A stretch of DNA of 64,000 nucleotides. It comes from Emiliania huxleyi CCMP1516. Lineage: Eukaryota; Haptophyta; Isochrysidales; Noelaerhabdaceae. Where the stretch lies: NCBI RefSeq assembly GCF_000372725.1, contig NW_005201349.1:140323-204322 (forward strand), given 5' to 3'. The notes beneath the pieces are model-generated. The model ran no database searches, was not told where the DNA came from, and saw nothing but the letters and a program-made list of their open reading frames with translations. The position numbers and the translations under genes were made by a program. Shown here one piece after another: positions 8,930 through 18,997 of this stretch (positions within the stretch are counted from its first letter, which is position 1; each line of letters starts with the position of its first letter).

Positions 8930-11572
8930 TCAGAGCTCGCCCGCGGCAAACATCTTGGACGCACCGTGGTGCATCGTCGGGTAGCGCAGCTGCGGCATGC
9001 CGAGCGCCGCCTTGAGCTCGGCGTTGCGCCCGCTCGCCGTGCGGTGCGCCACCATCGCCTCGGGCATGGAGCCCGTCACGTTGGCGCACGACGACTGGCA
9101 GATGTCTTCCTGGCCCATGATGACGCTTGCTAGCAGGTCCGCCTTGAGCATCGACCACGCGGGCGCGTCGTCGACGACCTCCAGCACCGTGCCGCTAGGG
9201 AAGCGGCTGATCGAGCTCGCCATCGACGCGGTGCCGCGCAGCGACGAGTCCATGCCGTGCGTCTCGACGATGTCGAACATGGAGAGCATGCGCTTGAGCA
9301 CGAGGCCCAGGTCCTCCGAGTGTACACGCGTGATCGGCTCGGCCTCGGCGCACGTCTCGACGCGGCACGGGTTGGGCCGCTTGCCGGGCGCGGAGGCCCG
9401 GCGGCTCAGCGCCGAGTCGGACGGCGCGTAGACGCGGTCGGCGACGCGCATGATCACGACGCGCACGCCGTGCGTCTCGCCAAAGTCGACGAGCTCCTTC
9501 TCGAGCGCGAGGAAGGCTTTCTGCACCTTCGAGAGCGGCTGACCCTTCGGCGGCGGCTTGCCGGCCGAGTCGCGGCCGGACGTCGGCATCTGCTGTGAGA
9601 GCAGCGTGATCGTGCAGAGGCGGCCCTCGCCGCGGCCCTTGGCGGCGATGAGCGCGAGCGCGCTGCCGTAGCGCTGGAGCACCGACTCGCCGATGGAGCG
9701 CTCGCCGACGGGCGGCACGTCGAGGACCACGTGCAGGTCGTAGGGATAGGATTGCAGCATCGCGCTCACCTTGTCGGTCGCGGTGATGTCGGCCGTCTGC
9801 AGGTTAGAGTACGTCTCCTGCTTGGCCTCGCGCAGCGCGGCGAAGTCGCTGTCGGAGGCGACGTTGAGCACGCGGAAGGAGCTACCCTTGAGCGCGTCGA
9901 CGACCTCCTCGGTGTAGCGCTGGTCCCAGCCGAAGACGACGACGGGCGTGGCGGGGCTGTCGGGCTCGGGGAGCAGGCCGAGCGTCTGCACGCCGAGGAA
10001 GGCGCACAGGTCGGCCGTCACGGCCCACGCGCGGCCCACGTTGACGGGGTACGCCTCGAAGCCCACCGCGTTCGACTCGCCCACGCCCTTGGTCAGCCGC
10101 GCCGACGCCGCCTGCAGCCAGCTGCCCAGGGCGCTCACCTGCTCCGCCGGCTTGGCGTCGGCCGCGAAGACGAGCGGCGCGATGCCGAGGCCGCGCCAGT
10201 TGCCCTTGGAGGGGATGGCGCGCTTGCGCCCGTCGGCGGGGCGCACGAGCGCCTTTGACTGCAGCATCACGCGGTAGGCCGGGCGCGACTGGTCGAGCTT
10301 GCGGATGTTGAGCGGCCCGGAGTGGAAGAAGGCGTCGCTGTCGCTCTCGCCGGAGCGGATGACGTTGCCCTCGCCAGCGACGCACGGCAGCGAGATGGAA
10401 GTGCCGTCGTCGTCCTTGACGCGCGTACCCGCCGTCGGCCCGTCGAGGTTCTCCGTGTAGAGGATGTAGACGATCGTGAACATGACGCTGTTCTCGGGCA
10501 GCGCGCCGTTGATGCCGAAGGGGCACGTGTCCTTGTGCCAGATGCCGCCCTTGGCCTTCGGGTCGAAGTTGGGGCCGTAGCGCCACAGGCGGTGCTGCCA
10601 CTCGATCTCGACCTCGTCGCCGAAGAGGTAGTCCACGTCTGATCTCTGCATCAGCAGCCGCCGCACCTCCTCCTCATAGGCGAGCAGGTCGGGCGGGCGC
10701 GCCGCGGGCGCGCCGCTCCCGTCGTCGATCTCGCCGAAGAGCTTGCCGCCCTTTTTGATGGCGTACGCGTCGCCGTCGCCGTTCAGCGCGCCGCCCGACG
10801 ACGCCTTCTTGGCGCTCGGGTCGGGCGGGAAGACGAGGTCCATCAGGTTGGCGCCCTGGTTGGCGTTGCCGAAGCCCACGTTGCCCGCCAGGAAGTAGGC
10901 GCCGGTGGTGCCGCCCTGACCGGCGCCGCCGTCGCCGAAGAGCGCCTCGCGGTGCGTCGCCAGCCGCTCTAGGATGCGCTGCTGCACCGCCTTCGGCATC
11001 ACGAGGTGCGTCACCTCCTGCGCGAGGTGCTTGTGCTCGGTGCCGCGCCCGTGGAAGCGGTCGGCGTTCTGGCGCGTCACGGCCGTGTCCATGTTGAAGA
11101 AGCGGTCGTTCCACTGCGCGACGGCGCGCGCGAGCTCGCTCGAGCTCGGCGCCTCCCTTGCCTCCGCCGCCGGCTCCTTCTCGGCCTCCGTGCACGACGC
11201 CGATGCATTGGCGGGCGACTCGCTCGCGGCCCCGTTGATGAAGCTCTGCAGCTTGTCGAGCCGCACAAAGGTGCCGCCCGCCGCCCCGCAGGCCGCCTCG
11301 GCCTGCTTGGCGGAACGGTACGACGACGGCAGCTTCATCGGGTGCTGAATGCGGGCCGTGACCTCCCACGTGCCCTTGCTCGCACCGCCGTCCTCCGGGC
11401 GGAGCATGAGCCGGACGCAAGAGTAGACGGCGCCCTCATGGACGACGGGCTTGAGGCCGGGAGCCTTGTGGTAGTCGATGGCGAGCCAGTCGGCGGCCGC
11501 TTTTGGCGCCTCCGCCCAACCGCATGCCGTCAGGCCCGCGACGACGAAAATGCTGCTCCGACGCATGGCCAT
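8930..11572 (-). CDS. 880-residue 2OG-Fe(II) oxygenase fused to a Rossmann/SDR-like domain
   Basis: Residues 1-22 look like a signal peptide (MAMRR, hydrophobic core, AEA). A 2-oxoglutarate/Fe(II) oxygenase core follows: iron ligands fit WHKD (His about 346, Asp 348) and FFHSGP (His about 417), with a 2OG-binding Arg in the PAYRVML segment. From about residue 540 a second domain begins with VVVFGWDQ. It carries Rossmann strands, an NLQTADITATD segment, and late in the domain VHSEDLGLVLKRM, typical of extended SDR/epimerase-like proteins; no clear GxxGxxG remains. There is one exon. The start is the first ATG, about 40 bp from the inverted repeat shared with the divergent gene at 13729. Function: predicted hydroxylation of a small molecule or peptide in the secretory pathway. 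The substrate is unknown and the SDR assignment is moderate. Confidence 0.75.
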   Translation of the reverse strand: MAMRRSSIFVVAGLTACGWAEAPKAAADWLAIDYHKAPGLKPVVHEGAVYSCVRLMLRPEDGGASKGTWEVTARIQHPMKLPSSYRSAKQAEAACGAAGGTFVRLDKLQSFINGAASESPANASASCTEAEKEPAAEAREAPSSSELARAVAQWNDRFFNMDTAVTRQNADRFHGRGTEHKHLAQEVTHLVMPKAVQQRILERLATHREALFGDGGAGQGGTTGAYFLAGNVGFGNANQGANLMDLVFPPDPSAKKASSGGALNGDGDAYAIKKGGKLFGEIDDGSGAPAARPPDLLAYEEEVRRLLMQRSDVDYLFGDEVEIEWQHRLWRYGPNFDPKAKGGIWHKDTCPFGINGALPENSVMFTIVYILYTENLDGPTAGTRVKDDDGTSISLPCVAGEGNVIRSGESDSDAFFHSGPLNIRKLDQSRPAYRVMLQSKALVRPADGRKRAIPSKGNWRGLGIAPLVFAADAKPAEQVSALGSWLQAASARLTKGVGESNAVGFEAYPVNVGRAWAVTADLCAFLGVQTLGLLPEPDSPATPVVVFGWDQRYTEEVVDALKGSSFRVLNVASDSDFAALREAKQETYSNLQTADITATDKVSAMLQSYPYDLHVVLDVPPVGERSIGESVLQRYGSALALIAAKGRGEGRLCTITLLSQQMPTSGRDSAGKPPPKGQPLSKVQKAFLALEKELVDFGETHGVRVVIMRVADRVYAPSDSALSRRASAPGKRPNPCRVETCAEAEPITRVHSEDLGLVLKRMLSMFDIVETHGMDSSLRGTASMASSISRFPSGTVLEVVDDAPAWSMLKADLLASVIMGQEDICQSSCANVTGSMPEAMVAHRTASGRNAELKAALGMPQLRYPTMHHGASKMFAAGEL

Positions 11573-11613
11573 GTCGCGGTGATGAGTGGTGCAGACCGTT
11601 GTGCGTATGACGA

Positions 11614-11637
11614 TGAGCGTGATTTCAGCATGGGCCT
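11614..11637. promoter_or_regulatory. 24-bp inverted repeat, left copy, upstream of the 2OG-oxygenase gene
   Basis: The 24 bp beginning TGAGCGTGATTTCAGCATGG are repeated perfectly in inverse orientation at 13644-13667. Each copy lies just before the start codon of its own gene (about 42 and 62 bp away), so both genes have the same element in the same position and orientation relative to themselves. Similarity continues for about 10 bp beyond (GTATGAC). This suggests a shared promoter or 5' UTR element, or the termini of an inserted segment. Confidence 0.65.
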
Positions 11638-11720
11638 GGCAGTAGGGCCTGGCAGTAGGACCTGGCAGTAGGCCAGGCAGTAGAGGCCTGGCAGGCCTGG
11701 CAGGCCAGGCAGTAGAGGCC
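11632..11720. repeat. Minisatellite of CCTGGCAGTAGG units
   Basis: Imperfect repeats of CCTGGCAGTAGG and CCTGGCAGG follow the left inverted-repeat copy directly, for about 90 bp. The sequence just after it (CCGCGTCCTTTC) also occurs next to the right inverted-repeat copy, so the minisatellite may have expanded inside a duplicated promoter segment. Confidence 0.75.
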
Positions 11721-11730
11721 GCGTCCTTTC

Positions 11731-11746
11731 AAGAAAGAATTTTCCC
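11731..11746. promoter_or_regulatory. AAGAAAGAATTTTCCC motif
   Basis: Located about 160 bp upstream of the 2OG-oxygenase start. The same word, doubled, occurs at 13237-13270 on the other side of this intergenic region, and variants lie near other gene starts in the window. Regulatory role is inferred only. Confidence 0.3.
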
Positions 11747-12298
11747 TTGCAAAGGCTCTCGCACACGCACGATTCACACGACAGAGCAGACGACGGCCTC
11801 CTTAGAAGCCATCGTCCTCGCCACAAGAGCCGGCGTCCGAAATCCCCTCCTCCGACACCCGCCCCACCCCACCCCACCCCGGACCCCTCCCCAAAGCCCC
11901 ACCCCGTCCCGACCCACCCCGCCCTCCCCGCCGAAAGAATTCTATGCCCCCCCAGTCTGGATGTGAGGTTGCCGACTGCACTCCAAGTGCTCCAAGTGCA
12001 TGCCTCTCTCACAGCACCCTGGCACGACAAGGGCGCGGACTGGCGCGGACATGAAGAAAGAAACAAAAAACTCTGCATATTTTTCTCAATGATGAGAATG
12101 GTGGAAAAAAGGAAGAAGAAAAGGAAGAAAACATAGGGATAGAGGAGAAACCCCCTTTCCTCGATTCGATTTCGGTCGTTCTTCATACGAGCGTCATTTT
12201 GTAGTGAACAGGCCGAGTTTGCGGTTTGAGCGCCAAGCGCAGACCGACCGACCGCAGGGGGGCGTCCGGTCGACGGCCGCGGAAGACCGCACTCCGCA

Positions 12299-12351
12299 GA
12301 CCGGAGGGGGGGTCCGGTCGGTCGGAGCGCAGACCGAGGGGGGGGTCGGTC
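12299..12351. repeat. Hairpins with oligo-G loops, left cluster
   Basis: Two perfect palindromes with homopolymer loops: GACCGGA - seven G - TCCGGTC at 12299-12319, and GACCGA - eight G - TCGGTC at 12332-12351. A degenerate third at 12250-12271 has GACCG/CGGTC arms. Confidence 0.85.
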
Positions 12352-12564
12352 GGGTTGGCTCGAGGGTCACACACACCGCACACGCTCGCCGCAGCGCTGT
12401 GAATAAATTAGTATCTCGAAATACTAGAGACCAAGCGCCCTCTCCCCGTCTAATCACTCCTCGTCGTCCGAGTGGCTGAGCTCGAGACCGAGACGCTCAG
12501 AATTGGGTGGAACACGTACACGAGCTTGTTCGAGCTTGTCCATGTCCACACTCTGGTCGTCGTC

Positions 12565-12830
12565 GTCCATACATGCACATGCACACATGTACGATTCGCT
12601 TCGACACACTGTTTGTGTATTCGTTGACGAGCCGCTTGAGCGCGGCCAGAGCTCGTACAAAGCGACGGCGCAAGCAGGACCAGGCCTGCGACTGCGTAGT
12701 AAGATGCTCCCCCCCACATACAGAGAGAGAGATTTTTGTTTTGTGTCACATGCATGCACATGTACATGTGCATTGTGCAGAGAGAGAGATGTGCATGCAC
12801 ATGTGCATGCACATGCACATGTGTGGCTGT
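12565..12830. repeat. ATGCAC/ACATGT microsatellite region
   Basis: Clusters of ATGCAC, GTGCAT and ACATGT, with two runs of GAGAGAGA, fill this stretch (12567-12592, 12749-12822). The words are partly palindromic. No coding signal is seen. Confidence 0.7.
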
Positions 12831-12985
12831 GGGGTCGGGCTTGATCGGGCCTCGGCGAAGAAGTCTCCTTGGCGCTTGGCTGCGTAACTAGTTTTCATAG
12901 TGAAAACCGGCGATTTCGAAGCGCCCGTGGCGGTTCGCGAGAAGGAGGGAGAGAGAGCGTTTGAGGGGGCTCACGGCAAGGACAC

Positions 12986-13056
12986 CGACCGAGGGGGGGT
13001 CGGTCGTCACACCTCCCGCCGCCGAAAGAGCGACCGACCGGAGGGGGGGTCCGGTC
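12986..13056. repeat. Hairpins with oligo-G loops, right cluster
   Basis: CGACCGA - seven G - TCGGTCG at 12986-13006 and GACCGGA - seven G - TCCGGTC at 13036-13056 are perfect inverted repeats around a G7 loop. The second is identical in arms and loop to the copy at 12299-12319. An imperfect relative follows near 13075-13093. Confidence 0.85.
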
Positions 13057-13492
13057 CACCTCGGGGGCAGACCACCGACCGGCGGGGGGTCCCCACGAAC
13101 TAGGCGGTAGACAGGGGGGGAAGGTACAAAATGACGCGCGTGTCGGGTGTGTATTCTTTTTGCTTGGGCGGAACTCATGCCGGGGTAGGTAGGGTAGGTC
13201 TGGGCCCTCCCGTCGGGTTTTCCCCTCTCTTCACGCTGGAATTTTCACAGCAGAAAAAGAATTTTTCCGCGGAAATCACGATGTCAACCCTCCCCAATGG
13301 GAGATCTGGAGAGAGAGAGAGAGATCTCTTCTCTCAGATTCTAGATCTGGTGGTGGTGCTTGTAGGGCTTGAGAGTGGCCTGCCATGTCACAGGAAGGAC
13401 TGTGGTTGCAGGAGAGTACCACCAACCATCATTTTAGTTGGTATAATTCTCCCCCTTCACCCACCTTTGATTTCTTTTTTAGTTTCCCATAA

Positions 13493-13533
13493 GTAGGGTA
13501 GGTAGGTAGGTAGGCAGGTAGGTAGGGGCAGGG
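13493..13533. repeat. TAGG microsatellite
   Basis: About ten GTAG/TAGG units with occasional GCAG, in the region upstream of the ThDP fusion gene. Confidence 0.8.
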
Positions 13534-13643
13534 GCCGGCCGGGTTTTTGCAGAATTTCTTCTTGCCGCTCAAGCAAAAAGAAACACACGGGCGTGTCAGG
13601 ATTTCGAAAGGACGCGGTAGGCGTCCTGGGACGCGGCCCCGCG

Positions 13644-13667
13644 AGGCCCATGCTGAAATCACGCTCA
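13644..13667. promoter_or_regulatory. 24-bp inverted repeat, right copy, upstream of the ThDP fusion gene
   Basis: Perfect reverse complement of 11614-11637, about 62 bp before the ATG at 13729. See the left copy for interpretation. Confidence 0.65.
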
Positions 13668-13728
13668 GTCATACTCGCTTTGGGGGTGGCGAGACGCCGT
13701 GCCAAAGCTCTCGCGCTGACGACGAATC

Positions 13729-16700
13729 ATGTCGTCTGTGGCGCGCGCACTCCTGCGCAACAACGTGCGTGCCGTCTTCGGCATCCCCGGCACGCACACG
13801 GTGCCCATCTACCGCGGACTGCAGGCGCTCGACGGGCGCATCTCCACCGTCACCACGCGGCACGAGGCGGGTGCCGGCTATGCTGCTGATGGCTACGCAC
13901 GTGCCACCGGAGAGCTCGCGGCCGTGTGCGTCGTGACGGGCATCGGCCTGACCAACACGCTGACGCCGATGGCCGCGGCGCTCGCCGACTCGGTGCCCAT
14001 GCTCGTCATTTCCTCCGAGGTGCCGTCCTTCTGGGCCTCCAAGCCGCAGCGCCAGTACTCTCACTTCGTGCCGCGCTGCGACGACGTCGCGGCCGCGGTG
14101 AGCAAGCGCTCGCTGCTCATCACGAGCGTGACGGACATCGAGGCGGCGCTCACCGAGGCCTGCGCGCTCGCGCGCGGCGGCCGCCCGGGCCCTGTACACC
14201 TCTCGATCCCCATCGACGTGCTCGCCGCGGACAACGGCGGCATCGCCACCACCGACGCCATCAACGCGGCCGCTGCCGCCGTCGACCTCGCAGAAAGCGG
14301 CCAGCGCGTCGGCCCGCTCTCCGCCGAGAGCCTCGCGTCGCTCCAGGACGCGGCCGCCGCGCTCCGCCGCGCCGAGCGGCCCGTCATCGTCGTGGGCGGC
14401 GGCGCGCGCGGCGCGTCGTCGTCGCTGACGAAGCTCGCCGAGGCGCTCGACGCGCCGGTGCTCTCGACGGTCGCGGGCAAAGGCGCGCTCGACGAGCGCC
14501 ACCCGCTCGCGGCGGGCGCGCGGCTGCACCACCCGCCGACGCGCGACGCGCTCCTCGCCGGCGCCGACCACGTGCTGCTCCTCGGCACGCAGCTCTCGCC
14601 GACCGACTACTGGCAATTCCAGCACGCGGAGGAGGTGCCGCTGCCCGCGCTGGCGGAGGGGCGCGCGACGCACGTCGACATCGACGCGCGCGCGCTCGCG
14701 CAGGGCGGCGTGGAGGCCCACGGCGGCCGCGCCGTCCTCGCCGACGCCAGCGACGCGTGCCACGCCCTGCTCGACGCCATCGGCTCCGACAGCAGCAGTA
14801 GTAGCGGCGCGGCACCACCACCACCGCCGCCACCACCGCCACCACCCACGCCGCACGCGCCGTCGCCGCGGCCAAGGCCGCATCCGACGCGCCGTCCGCG
14901 CTCTCGCAGACGCTGATGTGGGACTTTGAGGACGCGGCCGGCGGCGGCCAGGCCATGCTACAGACGCTCGCTGGCCTGCGCGCGGCGCTGCCCGACGACA
15001 CGCCGCTCGTGAGCGACGTCTGCCGCCTCGGCTACACGGCGCTGTCGATGTACCCCGCGCACCGGCCCTCCTCCTTCCTCTACCCGGTGGGCACGACGGC
15101 GCTCGGCTACGGCCTGCCCGCCGCCGTTGGCGCATGCCTCGGCCGGCGGCTCCACGGCGGCGGCGGGCCGGTCGCGCTGCTCGTCGGCGATGGCGGGCTG
15201 CAGATGAGCGTGCAGGATCTGGCGGTCGCCGCCGAGGAGAGGCTGCCGCTGCTGCTCGTCTGCTGGAACGACGGCTCGTACGGCGAGATCCGCCGGTCGC
15301 TGCCCGACTTCGCGACGACGGTGCCGCGGCCCGACCTCGCGAGGCTGTGCGAGGCCTACGGCATCGAGCACGTGCGCGCGGAGGACGGCGCGTCGGTCGA
15401 GGCGGCGCTCGCGTCGCCGCGCGTGCGCGCGCTGCTCGGGGAGGGCGGCGGCGGCGAGGCGGTGGGCGGCGGTGGCGGTGGTGGAGGGCCGATCTTGCTC
15501 GAGGTGAATCGCGCGTGGGACGCCGAGGCGTCCGCGACGGCTCCGACGATGGCGGCGGCAGAGGAGCTGCAAGAGACGACATTGGCGGCGGAAGACGACG
15601 CAAGCACGCCGCTCCCTCCGCAGCCGGTGCTGGGCACAATGACCTTTGGCTGGGATCAGGCCTCGCGGGTGGTCGACGCGCCCGTGGCGGCGGGCATGCT
15701 GAAGAGCTTCGCCGCGACGGGCGGGGTCGAGGTCGACACGGCGCGCATGTACGCGGGCGGCCAGACCGAAGTGATCCTCGCCGACGCGATCGACATGCTG
15801 CCGCCGGAGCAGCGCGCGCCGCTCCGCCTCGCGACGAAGGCCAACCCGGCGGGCGACGCGGGCGACGACGGCACGGGCGGGCTGAGCGCGCATCGTCTGA
15901 CGGAACAGCTCGACGCCTCGCTAGCCGCGCTGCGTCTGACGGGCGGGGCGGAGGCGACGCCGGGCGGCGACGGCGGCAACGGCGGCAGCAAGGGCGGTGG
16001 CGGCCACGTCGACACCTTCTATCTGCACTGGCCCGACAACGCGACGCCCCTCGACGAGACGCTCGCGGCGGTGCAGCGGCAGTACGAGCGCGGCCGCTTC
16101 GCGCGGCTCGGCCTCTCCAACTATTCGGCGGGCGAGGTGCAGCTCATCCATGAGACGATGGCTCGGCGCGGCTGGGTGACGCCGTCGGTGTACCAGGGCA
16201 TGTACAACGCGCTGGCGCGCGGCGCCGAGGCCGAGCTGATGCCGCTGCTGCGCGAGCTGGGCATGGACTTTTACGCCTTCAACCCGCTCGCGGGCGGGCT
16301 GCTCACCGGCAAGCACCGCCTGCACGACCTGGGCGGCGAGACTGGCGGCGGCGGCGGGTCGCCGGGCGGCGGCGGCGGCGGCCGCTTCGACAACAACGCC
16401 TTCTACCAGGAGCGCTACTGGAAGCGCGAGCTCTTCAGTGCCCTCGACGCCGTGCGATCCGCGTGCGAGCAGTACGAGGCGGGCACTTCGGGCGCGCCGC
16501 TGCCGATGGCGGAGGCGGCCATCCGCTGGCTCTCGCACCACTCAATGCTGCGCGGGACGGCTCATCGCCATGGTTGCATCGGCAGCGGCGTGGGTGGCGA
16601 CGGCGTGATCCTCGGCGCCTCCTCCGTCGCGCAGCTCGAGGCCAACCTGCGGGCGTGCCAGGCGGGGCCGCTGCCGCCGCCCGTGGTGGCCGCGTGGGAG

Positions 16701-18299
16701 GAGGCGTGGGAGGCGGCGCGGGAGGCGGCGCCGCGCTACGACGGGTACGGCCTCTCGGGCTCCGCCGTGCCGAAGGAGAGCGCAGGGACGACGACGCCGG
16801 CGACGGCAACCACAGCGGCGACCGCGACGAGCGGCGGCGAGGACGATGGTTGCTGCTCCGCCGAGACGGCGGCGGGCACGGAAGCGGCGGGCAGCCCGCG
16901 CGTCAGGGAGGTGCGCGTGAGCAACGGCGGCGCGCAGCTCGAGCTGGCCTTCTGCGACGGCCGCAAGTACAAGCTGCACGCCGGCTGGCTGCGCGACTCG
17001 AGCCCCAACGCCTTCAACGCGAGCTACGTGCGCCGCTCGGCGCGGCACGTGCGCGGCGCCGCGCGCGCGACCGTCGCGGCGGCGCGGCCGGCGGCCGACG
17101 GCTCGGCGGTGCTGGTCGACTTTGGAGAAGGGACTAGCAACGGAGGGATGGGTACGACGGGCGCGGCGGGCACGGCGGCGGCGGGGGAGGAGGCAATGGA
17201 GCTGGAGCGCTTCGACGCGGGCTGGCTGCACGCGTGCGCGCCGTACGTGGGCGAGGCGCTCGACCAGGCCTCGCCGCGGCGCACCGTCGACGGCGCGGGC
17301 TACCTGCTCGAGGGCCTCGAGCGCCGGCTGTGGCGGGCCGGCCACGAGGTCGCGCAGTTCGACGCGTCCGAGATCACGCGCAGCGACGCGTGCGCCGCGC
17401 GGCTGCTCGAGACGATGGCCGTCGACGGCGTGGCGGTGGTGCACGGCTGCGACGCGCCGAGCGCCTTCGACCTCGACGCGGTTGGCGAGCCGGTGAGGGC
17501 GCTCGCCCAGCGGCTCGTCGGCAAGCTCTACTCGCACCCGCGCCGGCGCACGGCGTGGGGCGTGATGCGCGAGCAGATGGCGACGAGCCGCGCCAAGGAC
17601 CACCTGGCCGACTACAACTTCGCCCACCCGCTCTCTATGCACACAGACCACGCCTTCATCGACGACGTGCCCGGCTACCTGCAGTTCATGTACCAGGCGC
17701 AGGCGAGCGTGCGCACCTCGGTCGTCGACGGCGTGGCCGTCGCGGAGGAACTGCGGACGAGCGACCCCGCGGCCTTCCAGCTGCTCTCGAGCGTGCCGCT
17801 GACGCACTCGCTGCGCACCGTGCACTACGACGCCAACGGCGACTACTGCCACCTCGGCTCGCTGCACGACGGCGTCTTCGAGGACTGCCACACGCACCCC
17901 ATCCTCGAGCTCGACGACGGCGGGGTCGTGCGCCGCGTCGCGCACTCGGAGATCAAGCGCGGCGTGTGCGCCATCCCCTACGACGTGTACCACGACATCA
18001 TGGGCGCCTACACCACGTGGCTGGGCATGCTCGAGGACCCGCGCTTCGTCGTGCCCGTCGAGTGGCCCGAGCACACGTGCATCGTGCTCAACAACCACCG
18101 CGTGATGCACACGCGCGCCTCGCCGCCCGCCGACGGGCGCGAGCGCATCATGGTGTGGGCCTACGCGCAGAAGCACATCACCGAGCTGCGCTACCGGCTA
18201 CTGCGCCAGCAGATGGTCGAGCGCGGCGGCGTGAGCGACGTGTGGACCACGCGGCTGCCCAACCAGATCGTCGGCGAGATCGCGGGGGTGGGCAAGTGA
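13729..18299 (+). CDS. 1500-residue fusion: ThDP enzyme + AKR7-type reductase + GBBH-like 2OG oxygenase
   Basis: Residues 1-~590 form a complete thiamine-diphosphate enzyme of the acetolactate-synthase fold: a PYR domain with the catalytic Glu in TRHEAGAGYAADGYARATG, a central domain, and a PP domain with GDGGLQM (about 465) and WNDGSYG for Mg-ThDP. Residues ~610-980 are an aldo-keto reductase closest to AKR7: LGTMTFG, Asp/Tyr in VDTARMYAGGQTE, Lys in ATKANPAG and His in FYLHWPDN give the full tetrad. Residues ~1035-1500 are a gamma-butyrobetaine-hydroxylase/TauD-like oxygenase with the N-terminal WLRDSSP domain, iron ligands MHTDHAF (about 1281/1283) and a distal His in VMHTRAS. The N-terminal domain lacks the zinc cysteines of GBBH. 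A 68-nt GC-AG intron (14809-14876) joins the two frames in phase 0. A simple length error in the CCA/CCG tract is the alternative. Confidence 0.82.
14809..14876 (+). other. Predicted 68-nt GC-AG intron in the ThDP fusion gene
   Basis: Exon ends GGC, intron starts GCGGCACC, is C-rich throughout, and ends GCCAAG before GCCGCATCC. Removing it restores frame in phase 0 and its length matches other introns here (65-87 nt). It is a CCA/CCG-rich tract, so a sequencing length error remains possible. Confidence 0.55.
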
Positions 18300-18307
18300 G
18301 CTGAACG

Positions 18308-18386
18308 CCGGTCGTCATCGTCGCCGTGTCCCAGCTTGCCCTGCCCGTCGCAGCCCCAGCTCCAGACGCTGCCGTCCGCGGATACC
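18308..18386 (-). pseudogene. Single-blade fragment of an RCC1 repeat
   Basis: Directly after the stop of the ThDP fusion gene, the opposite strand reads SADGSVWSWGCDGQGKLGHG followed by DDDDRR, the core of one RCC1 blade. No SAGGEHSLAL segment precedes it and there is no start codon, so it is a remnant or an exon fragment. Its GGCGACGATGACGACCGG is near-identical to GGCGACGAGGACTACCGG at the beginning of the 8447-8929 RCC1 fragment, on the same strand 9.4 kb away. This suggests both once belonged to one gene or one repeat family. Confidence 0.6.
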
Positions 18387-18997
18387 GTCTCCCGCCGAAC
18401 TTAGTCCAGCTGGACAGAGTTAGGACACACTCACATCGTTGGCCGGACTCCTATCCCTCCGCGCCTAACTTAGTCCCGCATCGCGCCGAGCGCACCGCGT
18501 ACCGTACCGTACCATCCGAGCCTTAACGCTCCATACCGGGACCGCACCGTACCGTCTGGTACCGAACTTAAGGTAAGGTAGCTTGAGTTAGGGAGCCCTT
18601 TTCCTCTTACCGAACTCCTGTTGTAATGTACCTAACTCCTGCTACCCACCTCTCGGTCCAGCCGGACCGGCACACACGGGCCCCGCGGCCCGCACCACTC
18701 GATCTAAAACCTTCCTGGAAACCCTTGCTTGCGGTTCACGAAGCCGATCCTAAAGCTGTAAGCGCCATCCTTCCCGCTCTCGCACCTCTATGCTTCCCCG
18801 CGCCGCCTCCTTGGCCCCCTGGCCCCCTCTGGGCCTCCTCAGGCGTATCGTTTCTACTCCCAAAATCTCCGGCCTTTGTTTTCTGTTTTCTGCTTTCGGG
18901 GTGCCGCCCGCACGCCCGCCACCCCGAGGCCCGGCTCGGCACCCCGCTCACCGAGAGATCAATCAACATCGCTCGGCCCAGCCACAGCCTGGGTTTC

